Assembly (NCBI GenBank): GCA_963675135.1
Contig: OY776132.1
Span: 9,610,001-9,674,000 of the forward strand
Reading direction: 5' to 3'
Length of the DNA stretch: 64,000 nt
DNA from: Galeopsis tetrahit
Taxonomy: Eukaryota; Streptophyta; Magnoliopsida; Lamiales; Lamiaceae
In this document: positions 1 to 9,903 of the stretch, one piece after another
How positions within the stretch are numbered: position 1 is the stretch's first letter
Layout of the letters: the number at the start of each line of letters is the position of its first letter
Made by a program: the position numbers and the translations under genes
Notes under the pieces: generated by a model
What the model saw: only the letters and a program-made list of their open reading frames with translations
Told to the model about the DNA's origin: nothing
The model's database searches: none

Positions 1-5
1 TATAG

Positions 6-398
6 GGACGGGATAACGCTCTAGACAGTCAATTCTTACGAGATCTCAGCAAGGGACCACTACGTCGTGTAAAGACTTACAACGGTTATATTGTGAAGGG
101 CTACAGATTTCATACGTCTGGGTATGCATCGACAAAGGCAACTACCAACAGTGGCGTCTGCGTTAGCAGTGCGAATTACAATGCAGATGCAAGTGATTAC
201 TTTGGGGTGTTACGGGAAGTCGTCGAAGTAGAATATCCAGGATATCCAGCAAAGTCTGTAGTGTTGTTCAAGTGTCATTGGTTTGATTCAGGCCATCTAG
301 GAACAAGAATTCACCCGGAGTACAAGCTCGTTGATGTTAGTTCGAAAAGGACGTATGTTGGGGATGATCCATTTGTATTTGCCCATCAAGTATCTTAA
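6..398 (+). pseudogene. CACTA transposase-associated DUF4216 remnant
   Basis: The open frame starts at the window edge (a TAG lies at 3-5) and ends at TAA 396-398. It holds the DUF4216 signature: GPLRRVKTYNGY, then GYRFHT, GVCV, DYFGVL, FKCHWFD and FVFAHQV. This domain follows the TNP2 transposase in plant CACTA elements. The frame stays recognisable past the stop (VYYCTYP follows), so the TAA probably arose from CAA by a C-to-T change; another stop comes at about 414. The start is cut by the window or decayed, so no initiation codon is proposed. The function is unknown even in intact elements. I read it as a dead C-terminal transposon fragment. Confidence 0.85.
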
Positions 399-759
399 GT
401 ATACTACTGCACATATCCTTAGCATATTTTTTTAGTTAAAATTGAGAGGATTTCAAATCCTCTCTAAAACCATGTCATTTGAAATCCATCTATTTTCAAA
501 ACCTTCCATTTGAAATACCTTCTTAAATCAAATCCCTCCATCCAAACACAACCTAAGTGTTTGTAAGGACAATTGCATTCCTCTCTAAGCCTGGATCATG
601 ATTTGTTATATAAGTTGATTTCATTAATCCCTGTAGGTGTGTTTGCGCTTAATTTGGTTGTTCTGGTCATTTTAATTTTCTTTTTATTTAATTAATTGTA
701 AGCTGGATTCAATTTCCTTTTTGTTTCATGTACAAGTGTTATTATTCCAAATTTGTTTG

Positions 760-760
<1 letters not shown>
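399..760. other. non-coding CACTA interior with a small perfect inverted repeat
   Basis: No reading frame of note. A perfect 10-bp inverted repeat with a one-base loop lies at 444-464 (GAGAGGATTT / AAATCCTCTC). It is followed by short TTTGAAAT-type repeats to about 560, which could be a degenerate MITE. The rest is AT-rich. Confidence 0.5.

Positions 761-818
<58 letters not shown>
761..818. repeat. (TA)29 microsatellite
   Basis: An uninterrupted run of 29 TA units. The predicted small peptide across it is only translated TA repeat. Useful as a length-polymorphic marker; no other role is visible. Confidence 0.95.
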
Positions 819-821
<3 letters not shown>

Positions 822-1356
822 ATCAATTTCCCCTTACATTATCATATCCTACATCTTCCTACTAACAATACTCTCTTACAATGTCACATAAGAAATGATG
901 AAATAACCAACAAGAGGAGAAATACATATGTGATATGACCTCATCAAATTCACAAGAGTGAATGATAAGGAACACAATCAAAGAAAGATTAAGATGATAA
1001 ATACCTAGCTAAATGAATCCTTTACAAATCTTTAGATGGTGGATGATAATGCACGTCCTCAATGGGTGTGAAGACCTGCACACAAACCGGGCCGGAGGAG
1101 TGTCCGGCGACGGACCTCCGACGCTCAAGTCAGTCGAGCACGATGGAGAAGATGAAGAATAATTTGTATGGAATTGTGTATAGTAATGAAAAATAAGTGA
1201 CTTAACCTTTTGAAAATGAAAAGGGGTACCTTTTATACCTTATGCTGAAGGGTAAAATAGTAATCTCGATTTCTAGGGTTTGTTACGAATTATGCCACGT
1301 CAGCGTACGTATCTGACAAACATAAATGAAAGTGTGTGTGCGTGCGAAATCAGAGA
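819..1356. other. non-coding stretch with a GC-richer patch
   Basis: No coding frame. A GC-richer patch at about 1075-1150 (GGGCCGGAGGAGTGTCCGG onward) stands out from its AT-rich surroundings. It is followed by a GGGGTACCTTTTATACC stretch. It may be the end of an unidentified repeat. The Sirevirus LTR starts directly after it. Confidence 0.4.
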
Positions 1357-2099
1357 TGTTGTCTGTCGTGTTGGCACTATCCAGACAACACTATGCAGCG
1401 GAAATTAAAATGCACGTACTGAAAATAGAAGTATTCAAAATTTGCGTAGATTATAAAATAATTTACGCTGTTCACTATATAAAAATATGTTAAACGAATT
1501 ACTACCTCTTAGAGGTGTATAAAAACACTACTAAAGTGTATATGATTTACTAAGTTCTATGAAACTATCTCCCTCATAGATCTATACATATAACATAGTA
1601 AATAAGACTATGTTCTAACACACTATTATTCGGGTTTACAATAATGTGAAGAACTACAAGAAGAAACAAAGATTTTTCTAACTAGAAGCGTATATAGCGT
1701 TCAATAGAGTAGTAGTCGATTTCAGCTTTTCTTCTTGTGTATCTTGTATTGAGGCAACTTCTGTATTTATAGGCTTCATGGACGAACTGCCATCAACTCC
1801 CATGATCAACACAGCCGTGAGATCACGCGGTTAAGAAAACTTCTCTCCACCACTCCTAGAATTTAGGGACTTGTTATACCATGTCTAATAACTTCTCACT
1901 CCCACGCAGTGACATGACTTGGTGTTGCCCACGTCTTCTAACTGCTCTGGGGACATCATTAGACAACAAGCGTAAGATTGGAGTTAGTGAGAAAAGGAAG
2001 GGTAAATTATGATGTTGTCATAAGTGTTGGGAACATTAAACACAACACTCGGCTGTTAGTGTTGGATCATTAAACAAAACACTTATATCAACATCAACA
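1357..2099 (-). repeat. Sirevirus-type 3' LTR
   Basis: On the minus strand the LTR starts TGTTGATGTTGATATAAG at 2099 and ends GACAGACAACA at 1357, with TG..CA ends inside a TGTTG/CAACA inverted repeat, 743 bp. A polypurine tract abuts the 2099 side, so this is the 3' LTR of a minus-strand element. The TATA box is at 1764-1771. No partner LTR is visible in the window. The boundary calls rest on termini only, because there is no second copy to align. Confidence 0.75.
1764..1771 (-). promoter_or_regulatory. LTR TATA box
   Basis: Reads TATAAATA on the minus strand in the context GCCTATAAATACAG, the usual core promoter of a copia LTR. Transcription would begin about 30 bases further down the minus strand. 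Confidence 0.7.
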
Positions 2100-2900
2100 A
2101 TCTCCCCCAATTTTACCTTTCTACATCAACACAATTGTAGTTCGCACAACAGAAATATTGACTAAGAAATTAACACAATTGATATTTCAAAAAGATGAAG
2201 TAACAAGTTGTATTAGATCAAATTTAAAATAAACAACATCTAAACCAAAAAAAAAACTTGTTTAGATTTAAATAACTAAAGCAAAAATAAATCCTAAGTA
2301 ATTACAAAAGTAAATAACAGAGTTTGAGAAAATAAAAGAAACATAAGTACAGAGCTTTTACAACAAGGAATGAACTGTATTAACACATGGGAAAAGATTA
2401 GGCTGAAATGTGTTTCAACTGCATCTCCATAATCTGCATATACTCCCCCATAGTGTAAGTTCTCCCCCTATCTTCAAGCTCATCATGTATCTAGATCACC
2501 ATAAAGATCCTGGATGTCTTGATCATCATCTTCAGTCATTGCAAGGTGATCAGTAGCAGGTTCATGAGTTCTGTCAGGAACAGAATCCGGTTCATCTACA
2601 GTAGGTGGAGCAACAATGTTAGTAGACTGGTTGTGTGAATTGTCAGCTACTCCCCCTGTTGAAGTGGAAAGAAGATTCATCCAAAATTTCTTTTGAATGA
2701 GAATATCCTCCACAGAGTGCTGCAAATTAAAAATAGATCCCTGCAAAATGTCAATCTGCCTCATAATATAGTGGGATCAATTTCTGGAAGACTGTGGGCT
2801 GTACTTGGGCCTGCTTCATCTTCATTCCTTCTCAAAGGAAGATCAACCACCCTGTCACCTTTCACTAAGAACTGATTTGAAATGCTGAAGCCTGGAATGT
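2100..2900 (-). mobile_element. Sirevirus 3' internal region with multiple polypurine tracts
   Basis: This is the internal side of the LTR at 1357-2099. The minus strand carries at least four near-identical G-rich tracts: GGGGGAGA next to the LTR (2101-2108), GGGGGAGT at 2442-2449, GGGGGAGA at 2460-2467 and GGGGGAGT at 2649-2656. Repeated polypurine tracts upstream of the 3' LTR are a known Sirevirus hallmark. A short reading frame lies among them. The upper border is not sharp; Sirevirus-like character fades near 2900. Confidence 0.65.
2483..2764 (-). pseudogene. C-terminal remnant of a retroelement ORF
   Basis: A 93-codon minus-strand frame lying between polypurine tracts and 380 bp from the 3' LTR. 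It is acidic toward its end (TEDDDQDIQDLYGDLDT) and has a helical, hydrophobic start (RQIDILQGSIFNLQ). Its place, 3' of where pol would be, suggests the tail of the extra Sirevirus 3' ORF. I see no sequence match to the ORF at 34448-38203. The first ATG is only the first one available; the true frame probably began further upstream in sequence now lost. Confidence 0.4.
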
Positions 2901-3339
2901 AGTTGCTAACTACCTCATCCTTATATCTTTCTTTTGATATTATTTTATTTGTTTTAGTTTAGTTTTCTTCAATTTCAAGTATAAATAATTTTTTATTTTG
3001 CTCATTATTATAGGTTCAAGTGTAAGATGCAAGATAAAGATAGAAAAATGGATATTGTTACCCATAGTTAAGGTGCGATTTATCTTTGAACTGAAAAGTT
3101 TGATATTTTTTATTTGGGATATTGGATTTGATAGTTATGTGGTTGATACCAAACTTGAGTTGAGATGTTACAAACTTTGTTGTTTATGTTAAGAAATGTG
3201 ACGATACTTTATTATTATATCTTTGTTTGTTTCTATTTTAGAGGTGTTGATATTTTATGGTTATATATTCCGTTGTTTCTATTTTTGAAATGTGATGATA
3301 TTTGATTGTTATATTATAAATAAAAGAAAATATAAAATT
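2901..3339. other. AT-rich CACTA interior, nothing recognised
   Basis: AT-rich DNA between the Sirevirus remnant and the subterminal repeats. A 64-codon frame at 2998-3192 has no recognisable motif and a composition typical of chance frames. Confidence 0.5.
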
Positions 3340-3809
3340 ATTATTTGTGTTTGAACGGTTTCGGGGTATGTACCGATATTGTTACTAATATTATGTGACA
3401 TTAAAAAGCATCACAAAATTAGTTATAAATATTTATGGGGTGCGAGAGAGCATTATTAAAGTGCACTGTCGTGATGCTGATTAGCGTCACCAAATACTGT
3501 TACTATGATGTATAAAAACGTCACTAAATGTGGTGGTTAAGTTAGTTATTAATTTTATCGTGACGTGAGAAAGTGTCACTAAAGCACAACATGGTGACGC
3601 CAATTAGCATCACTAAACAGTGTTACTAAGACGTCTAAAAGCATGACAAGGGCAATCTATAGTGATGCTTTTCAAGCGTCACGATAATAAGCTATTGAAA
3701 CGCCAAATCAGGTGACGCTTGATCAAAGCGTCACTATAGCAAATGGGTCACTAAAACATATTTTTAGTGACACATCTGAGCGTCTCTAAAGCCTGTTTTT
3801 GTAGTAGTG
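3340..3809. repeat. CACTA subterminal repeats and right terminal sequence
   Basis: About 450 bp with many short motifs in both orientations (GTGACGC, GCGTCAC, AGCATCAC, GTCACTAAA). Such motifs are the usual transposase-binding subterminal repeats. They end in the terminus at 3791-3809. Its left partner would lie outside the window. Confidence 0.75.
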
Positions 3810-4356
3810 TTAGTGTCAGTTGTCCGGTAGAATACTGGGTGTTGGATTTTGGAGCATCATTCCACTCTTGCAGTGATGCTAAATCTTTTATGTGTACGTT
3901 CATTGACTATGGTGGTGATGAGTTTGGTTATAAACTCTGGGATGAGAATAACCGAAAGATTATTCACAGTAGAGATGTAGTTTTCAATGAACAGATTATG
4001 TACAAGAACATATTGGAGGCATTAGATTCTGACAAGATCAATCGTGGCAGATCAGAGTCCAGAGGAAAGAGTCAATCCAAGAAAGATAAAGACTCGATCC
4101 AGTGCTGGAATTGTGATGAGTTTGGTCACTACAGGAACCAGTGTTCATCACCCAAGAAAAACAGGAAGGGACAGAACGAGAAGAAGACAGCAAACGCAAC
4201 CACAGTTGATGTTGGAGACGCGTTGGTCTTTAGTGTCAGTTGTCCGGTAGAACTCTGGGTGTTGGATTCTGGTGTATCATTCTACTCTTGCAGTGATGCT
4301 AAATTTGTTAAATGTACGTTCATTGGTTATGGTGGTGATGAGTTCGGTTATCAATG
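3810..4356 (+). pseudogene. scrambled Ty1/copia gag-protease-integrase fragment
   Basis: One frame (open from before 3810 to the stop at 4364-4366) holds copia pieces in the wrong order. First a protease motif (WVLDFGASFHSC), fused to the integrase C-terminus (GYGGDEFGYKLWDENN and RSRDVVF-like HSRDVVFNE). Then a gag part with a CCHC zinc knuckle (CWNCDEFGHYRNQC, 4103-4144). Then a second copy of the protease-to-integrase fusion (WVLDSGVSFYSC, GYGGDEFGYQ). Both copies share the same fusion junction, so a deletion happened first and a duplication later. The CACTA element lies just left of copy one; the Argonaute composite starts at 4351, inside the word GGTTAT. Confidence 0.8.
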
Positions 4357-4744
4357 GCCTGCATAGGAATCTTAGCAGCAAAGCTTATCTCCACTTTGAA
4401 GGTTTCCTGGCGTCTTAACCGTTTCCTATCACTGTCATTAGGGCTCGCATTTCCTGGGCTCGTATTCCCATTGTTTCTGAAAGCAGCAAAACAAACCACT
4501 ATTGTAAATAGATAGACACAATAATACATGCAAAAGCAGCAAACTGAAATAGCAGATACCATACACACCTACTAGACGTAACATCCTCAAGCACGTAAAC
4601 TCGAGTTTATTACGCGGAAGAGAACCAACAGTGAATAAAGTTTTCTCCCCATCATAAGCGAATTCCGAACGCAGTCAATAACTTTCCTACCGACACCCTT
4701 ACCCTCAACAGGCCAAGGCAACCATCTTCATAGAAAAGAGCAAC
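4351..4744 (-). pseudogene. Argonaute-4-like fragment, copy A (inverted)
   Basis: A two-exon piece of an AGO4-clade Argonaute N-terminal domain on the minus strand. Exon 1 (4569-4744) and exon 2 (4351-4476) are joined by a 92-bp GT-AG intron (4477-4568). A splice acceptor (CTTGACAG) still precedes exon 1. Exon 2 carries DRKRLRRQETFKVEISFAA, KIPMQAI and then breaks off at the junction with the copia fragment. Argonautes bind small RNAs; the AGO4 clade guides RNA-directed DNA methylation. This fragment lacks PAZ, MID and PIWI and cannot be a working Argonaute. Copy A is inverted relative to copies B-D. Confidence 0.85.
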
Positions 4745-5215
4745 CTGTCAAGAAAAAATGAAGTTTAAGTTAAAGTGAATCGTTATACGTTGTCAAGGAA
4801 ATACATTAAGTTAAACAATAGATATATAGTAATCTATTTATTATAACAACTTTCATATTATTAGAAATCATTCATTGTGCGTGTAATGACATTGCTCCAT
4901 ATTCGCACGAGGCACATATATAGCTTCTTGATTTAAAAAATATAATATATTTAAGGTTAGATAACATCATATTACAAGAAATTGAATTATACATTATGTA
5001 AATAATGTCACTGCTCTTTTTTCGCACAATACACATAGTTAGTTGATTTTTTTCCTAACATGTTTAAGGTTAAATACATAATTTTCAAGATTTGAAATAA
5101 TCAGATTTTCCTCCAAATTAAATTTCCGTGCACGAGTCACAAAATGTAACATCACCGGTTAGATTTTTCAGCAAATTTTCTCTGTTAGTCTACAAAGTAA
5201 TAAACGCACGGGTGA
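4745..5215 (-). repeat. 5' flank of Argonaute fragment A
   Basis: Reverse complement of the flank found before copies C and D (about 8962-9433 and 10410-10870). It includes two copies of the GTGACTCGTGCGAATAAGG-like motif (near 4890 and 5010) and the AATCACCCGTGCGTTTATTAC block at its far end (5190-5215). It shows that the inverted copy carries the same module as the tandem copies. Confidence 0.8.
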
Positions 5216-5445
5216 AGAATAAATGGAGACAAATAAATGAGTGTAGTGATATAATGAGTGAGTCAAATTTATTTTAGGAACATAATAAATTGAATCTTTG
5301 GGATATGTAAATGATATAATGAGTGTAGTGATATAATGAGTGTAGTGATATAATGATTCAAATTGAATCTTTGGGATCTTTGGCTTGGACAGGATCTTTG
5401 GGATTGAAAGATTGTCTCCATTTATCACCAGAATCTCTGTTACTA
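5216..5445. repeat. 17-bp short tandem repeat region
   Basis: The unit GATATAATGAGTGTAGT is repeated about 2.6 times at 5313-5356, with a further degenerate copy near 5240. The block also repeats GAATCTTTGGGAT. No coding sense is apparent. Confidence 0.7.
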
Positions 5446-5690
5446 TAATTTGATTCAGACAATTGAAGAAATACGTGTCTAACGAACAGATCCTCACCCT
5501 ACACTTGCCGAAATCTAAGATGATATCTAAACTTGTTTTGCATTTTACTCCCTGAATTAAGTATGTGTTTTTACTTCAGTACTTAGTTTATTTCAATTTG
5601 CATTTGTAAGGGGTGGTCACCACAATTATTAACTTAGACCGCTTTGCTTAGAATAGCACTTTCCTCTGTATATTAACTGTCAGCTGGGGG
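5446..5690 (+). repeat. orphan 3' tail of the Argonaute module
   Basis: Matches, in + orientation, the sequence following exon 2 in copies B and C: GACAATTGAAGAAATACGTG, then the GGGGTGGTCACCACAATTA block. No Argonaute exon precedes it here, so it is a tail left by deletion or rearrangement. Confidence 0.75.
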
Positions 5691-5708
5691 AATTAAATTG
5701 CCATATTT

Positions 5709-5930
5709 AATCACCCGTGCGTTTATTACTTTGTAGACTAACAAAGAAAATTTTACTGAAATTAAAATCTAACTGGTGAAAATACAAACTGATGATAACT
5801 TCCCCACAGGTTCTGTAATCGAAATACGAACCGATGAGGAAGGCTTCAAATTATTCAACTTCACTGCTATAGTGATTCCACCACAACCCTCAAAACAATC
5901 GGCAGAAAAAAGGTTAACTCCATGCTTTGA
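5709..5930 (+). pseudogene. module start block and possible Agenet-domain exon
   Basis: 5709-5780 is another copy of the AATCACCCGTGCGTTTATTAC module start. A pyrimidine-rich acceptor (TTCCCCACAG, ending near 5810) then leads into a frame reading SVIEIRTDEEGFK, then FTAIVIPPQPSKQSAEKR, and a stop at about 5936. The order (V/I)E(V/I)RTDEEGFK followed by a short beta-strand and a Pro/Lys stretch recalls plant Agenet (Tudor-like) domains. If so, the composite caught at least two host genes. The resemblance is from memory and short, so this remains tentative. Confidence 0.35.
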
Positions 5931-8010
5931 CTCATGAAAATTCAATTATGAGGAATTGAGGATAATCTGATAATTCCAAATGTAACAAATTATGCATCAA
6001 ATCTTGAACACATTAGACCAAATCAAGAAACCACGTGACTCGTGCGTGCGAATAAGGAGGAAAAAATATCGATTTTAGTCCTGTAATCAATCACTCTTCA
6101 AGTACTTGATTTGAACTTCTGGAATTCTCAGTGTCCGATCTGCAACCAAATCTTCGGGAATTCTGGAGAATTCCTGGACGAATGCCGTGGAATTTGAAGA
6201 ACGCTGATTGGAGGGATTTTTCGTTTGACAGGAATGGATCCGATAAACTAAAAATCCTTATACTTTGTATATATGTGTGTTATATATATAATACTGTTCA
6301 ATCATCTGATTTTTATAATTACACCAAACTTTGATCGTCTCAAGTGGGGGTGTCACTTTGGTCGAACATCATTTGGGGTATTTGCAAACTCAGGAATAAT
6401 GTTATTTTCTCTAACGACGGTATTAGTGTTGAATATGTCTTTGAAGTGTGAAACCTTTCCCGTATAGTTTGAATGATTGGATCTCTAATCCTTTGATTTG
6501 TTTGGTGAGTTTGTAATCTGAGATTTAATTTCTTGCTTGGAGTGTTTATCGTGTCTCTTTGCAGCTGTTTTTGCTTTCCTGTTTATTATGCTTGTATTAG
6601 TGTCGATGTAAATCGGGTGGAGTACTCCTTGTACTCCTTTAATTTCATAGTTTTCATTGCTGTTTCAAAAAAAATATTAGGAAACAAAAAGCAACTTTGT
6701 GACTCGTGCGAATAAGGAGCAATGTCATTACTCAGACAATGTATAATTCACTTTCTTGTAATAAGAAAGTAATTTTAATGAATAGATTCCAAGTTCAAAA
6801 ATGATTGCTGAGCTGATAGAGAAAGGTACAAATCAGTTCAAAAATGTACATGTTGTAGAAGTTCAAAATTAGGGAAAAAAAAAAAACAACTATGTGACTC
6901 GTGCGAATAAGGCGAAATGTCATTACTCAGACAACTTGCAACTTACAAACCGAGAAGTTGCCCAAAATATATCACCGGAGTGCCCAAGGAACAAGATAAA
7001 AAATGAATTCAAAATAGCGTACCAATTGCCGGAAAATGTTTGTATCTCTTTCCAATCTTATTTTCACGTGTTCTTGGGATTGGGATTGCAGCTTCTTATA
7101 GCCAACCCAAATGCTGGTGCAATAAAGATTGCCATAATAATTTGGACCAAAACTAAAATTTTGGACCGAAATTGCCAATTCAAATTAAAGGCAGATTTAT
7201 GAATTTTTAAAACACACATGTGTAACCTTCAGCCATTATGCATATGCGTAACCTCCTGTTTTTAATTCAGGTTTCGATTTTCAATTTATTTCAGCAATTT
7301 CGATTTTGATTTATTTCGACGGTTACAAACAGGAAAATTTGAGGCAAAATTAGCTTGTCTGTCCGCTACCAAATCGGTGCGACATTCGTGCAATATTTAC
7401 AAGCTATATTTTTTCAATATAAGATAAAAACCACTTTGTTTTTTCAAACTCAAATTTTGGTTACAACAATTGTTTGAAAAATCATTTCGCATTCATTCCA
7501 ACTCCAAAATGGGCGAATGAGATATCGAGGCGAAGCTCATTTCGAAGCGCATTTTCCAACACTTACTCCTATATATTCATTATTGCATATGAGAAATTAC
7601 AATTGGCGTGCATCAGACTCACGCCTCTATGCTGAAAAAGTAATAGGCGTGCCTTTAACTCGCGACTTTCTTTACTTTAGAAACGAAACCAAAAATCACT
7701 ACATATGTGAGAGACCATTTAAAAAATGCCATATTTTAAAGCCTTAATTAATGACATTTTCTAGAAAAGGGTGGTCCAAATTTCCAAGTTCAAGAGTTCC
7801 CCGAAGCATCTAGAGGGACAATATGGTACTCAAGACGGTTGATTGATAGATCAAGATGGTCTACTTATGGTATTCCAGAACAATATGTTGAGTTTAATGG
7901 AAACATTTGCCAGTTTGTGAATCAATGGAAATCAATAAATTTAATGTTTCGATTACACCTTCCTCGTGAATCGCGACTTCGTATAACTTAAACTTCATTT
8001 TTCTTGACAG
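5931..8010. other. composite interior, no confirmed gene
   Basis: AT-rich DNA with copies of the GTGACTCGTGCGAATAAGG motif near 6035, 6699 and 6894. 5950-6060 resembles 11440-11520. A frame starting near 7771 stays open for about 70 codons up to copy B (GGPNFQVQEFPEASRG, then YGIPEQYVEFNG). I do not recognise it; it may be another captured exon. The AGO-type flank begins at about 7978, directly before exon 1 of copy B. Confidence 0.4.
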
Positions 8011-8469
8011 GTTGCTCTTTTCTATGAAGATGTCCGCCCTGTTGATGGTAAGGGTTTCGGTAGGAAAGATCTTGACCACGTTCGGGATACCTATGAAAGT
8101 GAATTGGGAGACAAGGAATTCGCTTACGATGGGAAGAAAAGTTTATTCACTGTTGGTTCTCTTCCGCGTAATAAATTGAGTTTACAGTTGCGCTTGAGGA
8201 TGTTACGTCTAGTAGGTGTGTATGGTATCTGCTATTTCAGTTTTCTGCTTTTGTATTATTGTGTCTATCTCTTTACAATAGTGGTTTGTTTTGCTGCTTT
8301 CAGAAACAATGGGAATACGAGCCCTAATGACAGTGATAGGAAACGGTTAAGACGCCAGGAAACCTTCAAAGTGGAGATAAGCTGTGCTGCTAAGATTCCT
8401 ATGCAGGCCATTGCAAATGCTTTACGGGGCCAGGAAAATGAAAATTCTATTGAAGCACTACGGGTTTTG
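8011..8469 (+). pseudogene. Argonaute-4-like fragment, copy B
   Basis: Exon 1 (8011-8215) follows an acceptor TTCTTGACAG. It reads VALFYED early, then DRKxL-like and LGDKEFAYDGKKSLFTVGSLPR. A 2-bp loss at AATAAATTGAG, compared with AATAAACTCGAG in copies C and D, breaks the frame before the end of exon 1. The intron is 8216-8303 (88 bp, GT-AG). Exon 2 (8304-8469) reads NNGNTSP, DRKRLRRQETFKVEIS, KIPMQAIANALRGQEN and EALRVL, all typical of the AGO4 N domain. The frame then runs into non-Argonaute sequence (KTGPKLKTKDYNLIQT) and stops at 8536-8538. Confidence 0.87.
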
Positions 8470-9433
8470 AAAACAGGACCAAAATTGAAAACAAAGGACT
8501 ATAATTTGATTCAGACAATTGAAGAAATACGTGTCTAACGAACAGATCCTCACCCTACACTTGCCGAATTCAAAGATGATATCTAAACTTGTTTTGCATT
8601 TTACTCCCTGAATTAAGTATGTGTTTTTACTCCAATACTTAGGTTATTTCAATTTGCATTTGTAAGGGGTGGTCACCACAATTAGTAACTTAGACTGCTT
8701 TTCTTGGCTAAAAAAATAATCTGGAGAATTCTCAAACATTAAATACATTAGGAAAAAGAAAAAAACTATGCGACTCGTGGGAATAAGGCGCAATGTCATT
8801 ACTCAGACAACTTATAATGCAATGAATTAATTGTTACAATATATAGTCAATGAATCAGCACGATGCCCATTTTAAAACGATTTAACATGAATAGAGTCTT
8901 TTAACTTTTTCGGAAATATTTCAAATAAGATAGAAAAATTATGGGACTAAATTGACTTCTCTCTCTTTTTTTAATCACCCGTGCGTTTATTACATTGTAG
9001 ACTAACAAAGAAAATTTGCTGAAAAATCTAACTGGTGATGTTACATTTTGCGACACCCGAGCGGAAATTTAATTTTAAGGAAAATCTGATCATTTCAAAT
9101 CTTGAAAATTATGTATTTAACCTTAAACATGTTAGGAAAAAAATCAACTAATTATGTGTATCGTGCGAATAAAGAGCAGTGACATTATTTACATAATGTA
9201 TAATTCAATTTCTTGTAATATGAAAGTTATCTAACCTTAAATATATTATATAAAATCAAGAAGCTATGTGACTCGTGCGAATAAGAAGCAATGTCATTAC
9301 ACGCACAATGAATAATTTCCAATAATATGAAAGTTGTTATAATAAATAGATTACTATCTATTATTTAACTAAATGTATTTCCTTGACAACGTATAACAAT
9401 TCACTTTAACTTAAACTTCATTTTTCTTTACAG

Positions 9434-9903
9434 GTTGCTCTTTTCTATGAAGATTGCCGCCATGTTGATGGTAAGGGTGTCGTTAGGAAAGTTCTTGACC
9501 GCGTTCGGGATACCTATGAAAGTGAATGGGGAGGCAAGGAATTCGCTTATGATGGGGAGAAAAGTTTATTCACTGTTGGTTCTCTTCCGCGTAATAAACT
9601 CGAGTTTATAGTTGCGCTTGAGGATGTTATGTCTAGTAGGTGTGTATGGTATCTGCTATTTCAGTTTGCTGCTTTTGTATTATTGTGTCTGTCTCTTTAC
9701 AATAGTGGTTTGATTTGCTGCTTTCAGAAACAATGGGAATACGAGCTCATGCGAGCCCTAATGACAGTGATAGGAAACGGTTAAGACGCCAGGAAATCTT
9801 CAAAGTGGAGATAAGCTTTGCTGCTAAGATTCCTATGCAGGCCATTGCAAATGCTTTACGGGGCCAGGAAAATGAAAATTCTATTGAAGCACTACGGGTT
9901 TTG
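9434..9903 (+). pseudogene. Argonaute-4-like fragment, copy C
   Basis: Same two exons as copy B, about 1.42 kb further on. Exon 1 (9434-9639) keeps the frame through LEFIVALEDVMSSR, split at the last Arg codon. The intron (9640-9727) is 88 bp with GT-AG ends. Exon 2 (9728-9903) restores the R|NNG frame after splicing. In the unspliced DNA the intron holds stops. The Argonaute part ends at EALRVL and the non-Argonaute tail follows to a stop near 9972. There is no start codon of the parent gene and no downstream Argonaute domain. Confidence 0.87.

Larger units (their letters stand above)
1..3809 (+). mobile_element. CACTA (En/Spm) DNA transposon, 3' part
   Basis: The left end lies outside the window. 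Three signs define the rest. A DUF4216 remnant, a domain found with CACTA transposases, lies on the + strand at the window start. Short GTGACGC/GCGTCAC repeats fill about 3340-3790. The right terminus at 3791-3809 reads CACTACTACAAAAACAGGC on the minus strand, the classic CACTA end. The next three bases, TTA (3810-3812), fit a 3-bp target duplication. A paralogous copy of the target sequence without the element lies at 4228-4360 and supports 3809 as the exact border. A Sirevirus 3' end is nested inside (1357 to about 2900). The coding part is decayed, so this copy cannot move by itself. Confidence 0.8.

Noticed and set aside
753..938. 61-codon + frame through the TA run
   Set aside because: Half of it is translated (TA)n; no other evidence of coding.
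8104..8538. 144-codon frame with a hydrophobic middle as a membrane protein
   Set aside because: The hydrophobic stretch is the translated intron (8216-8303) between two Argonaute exons.
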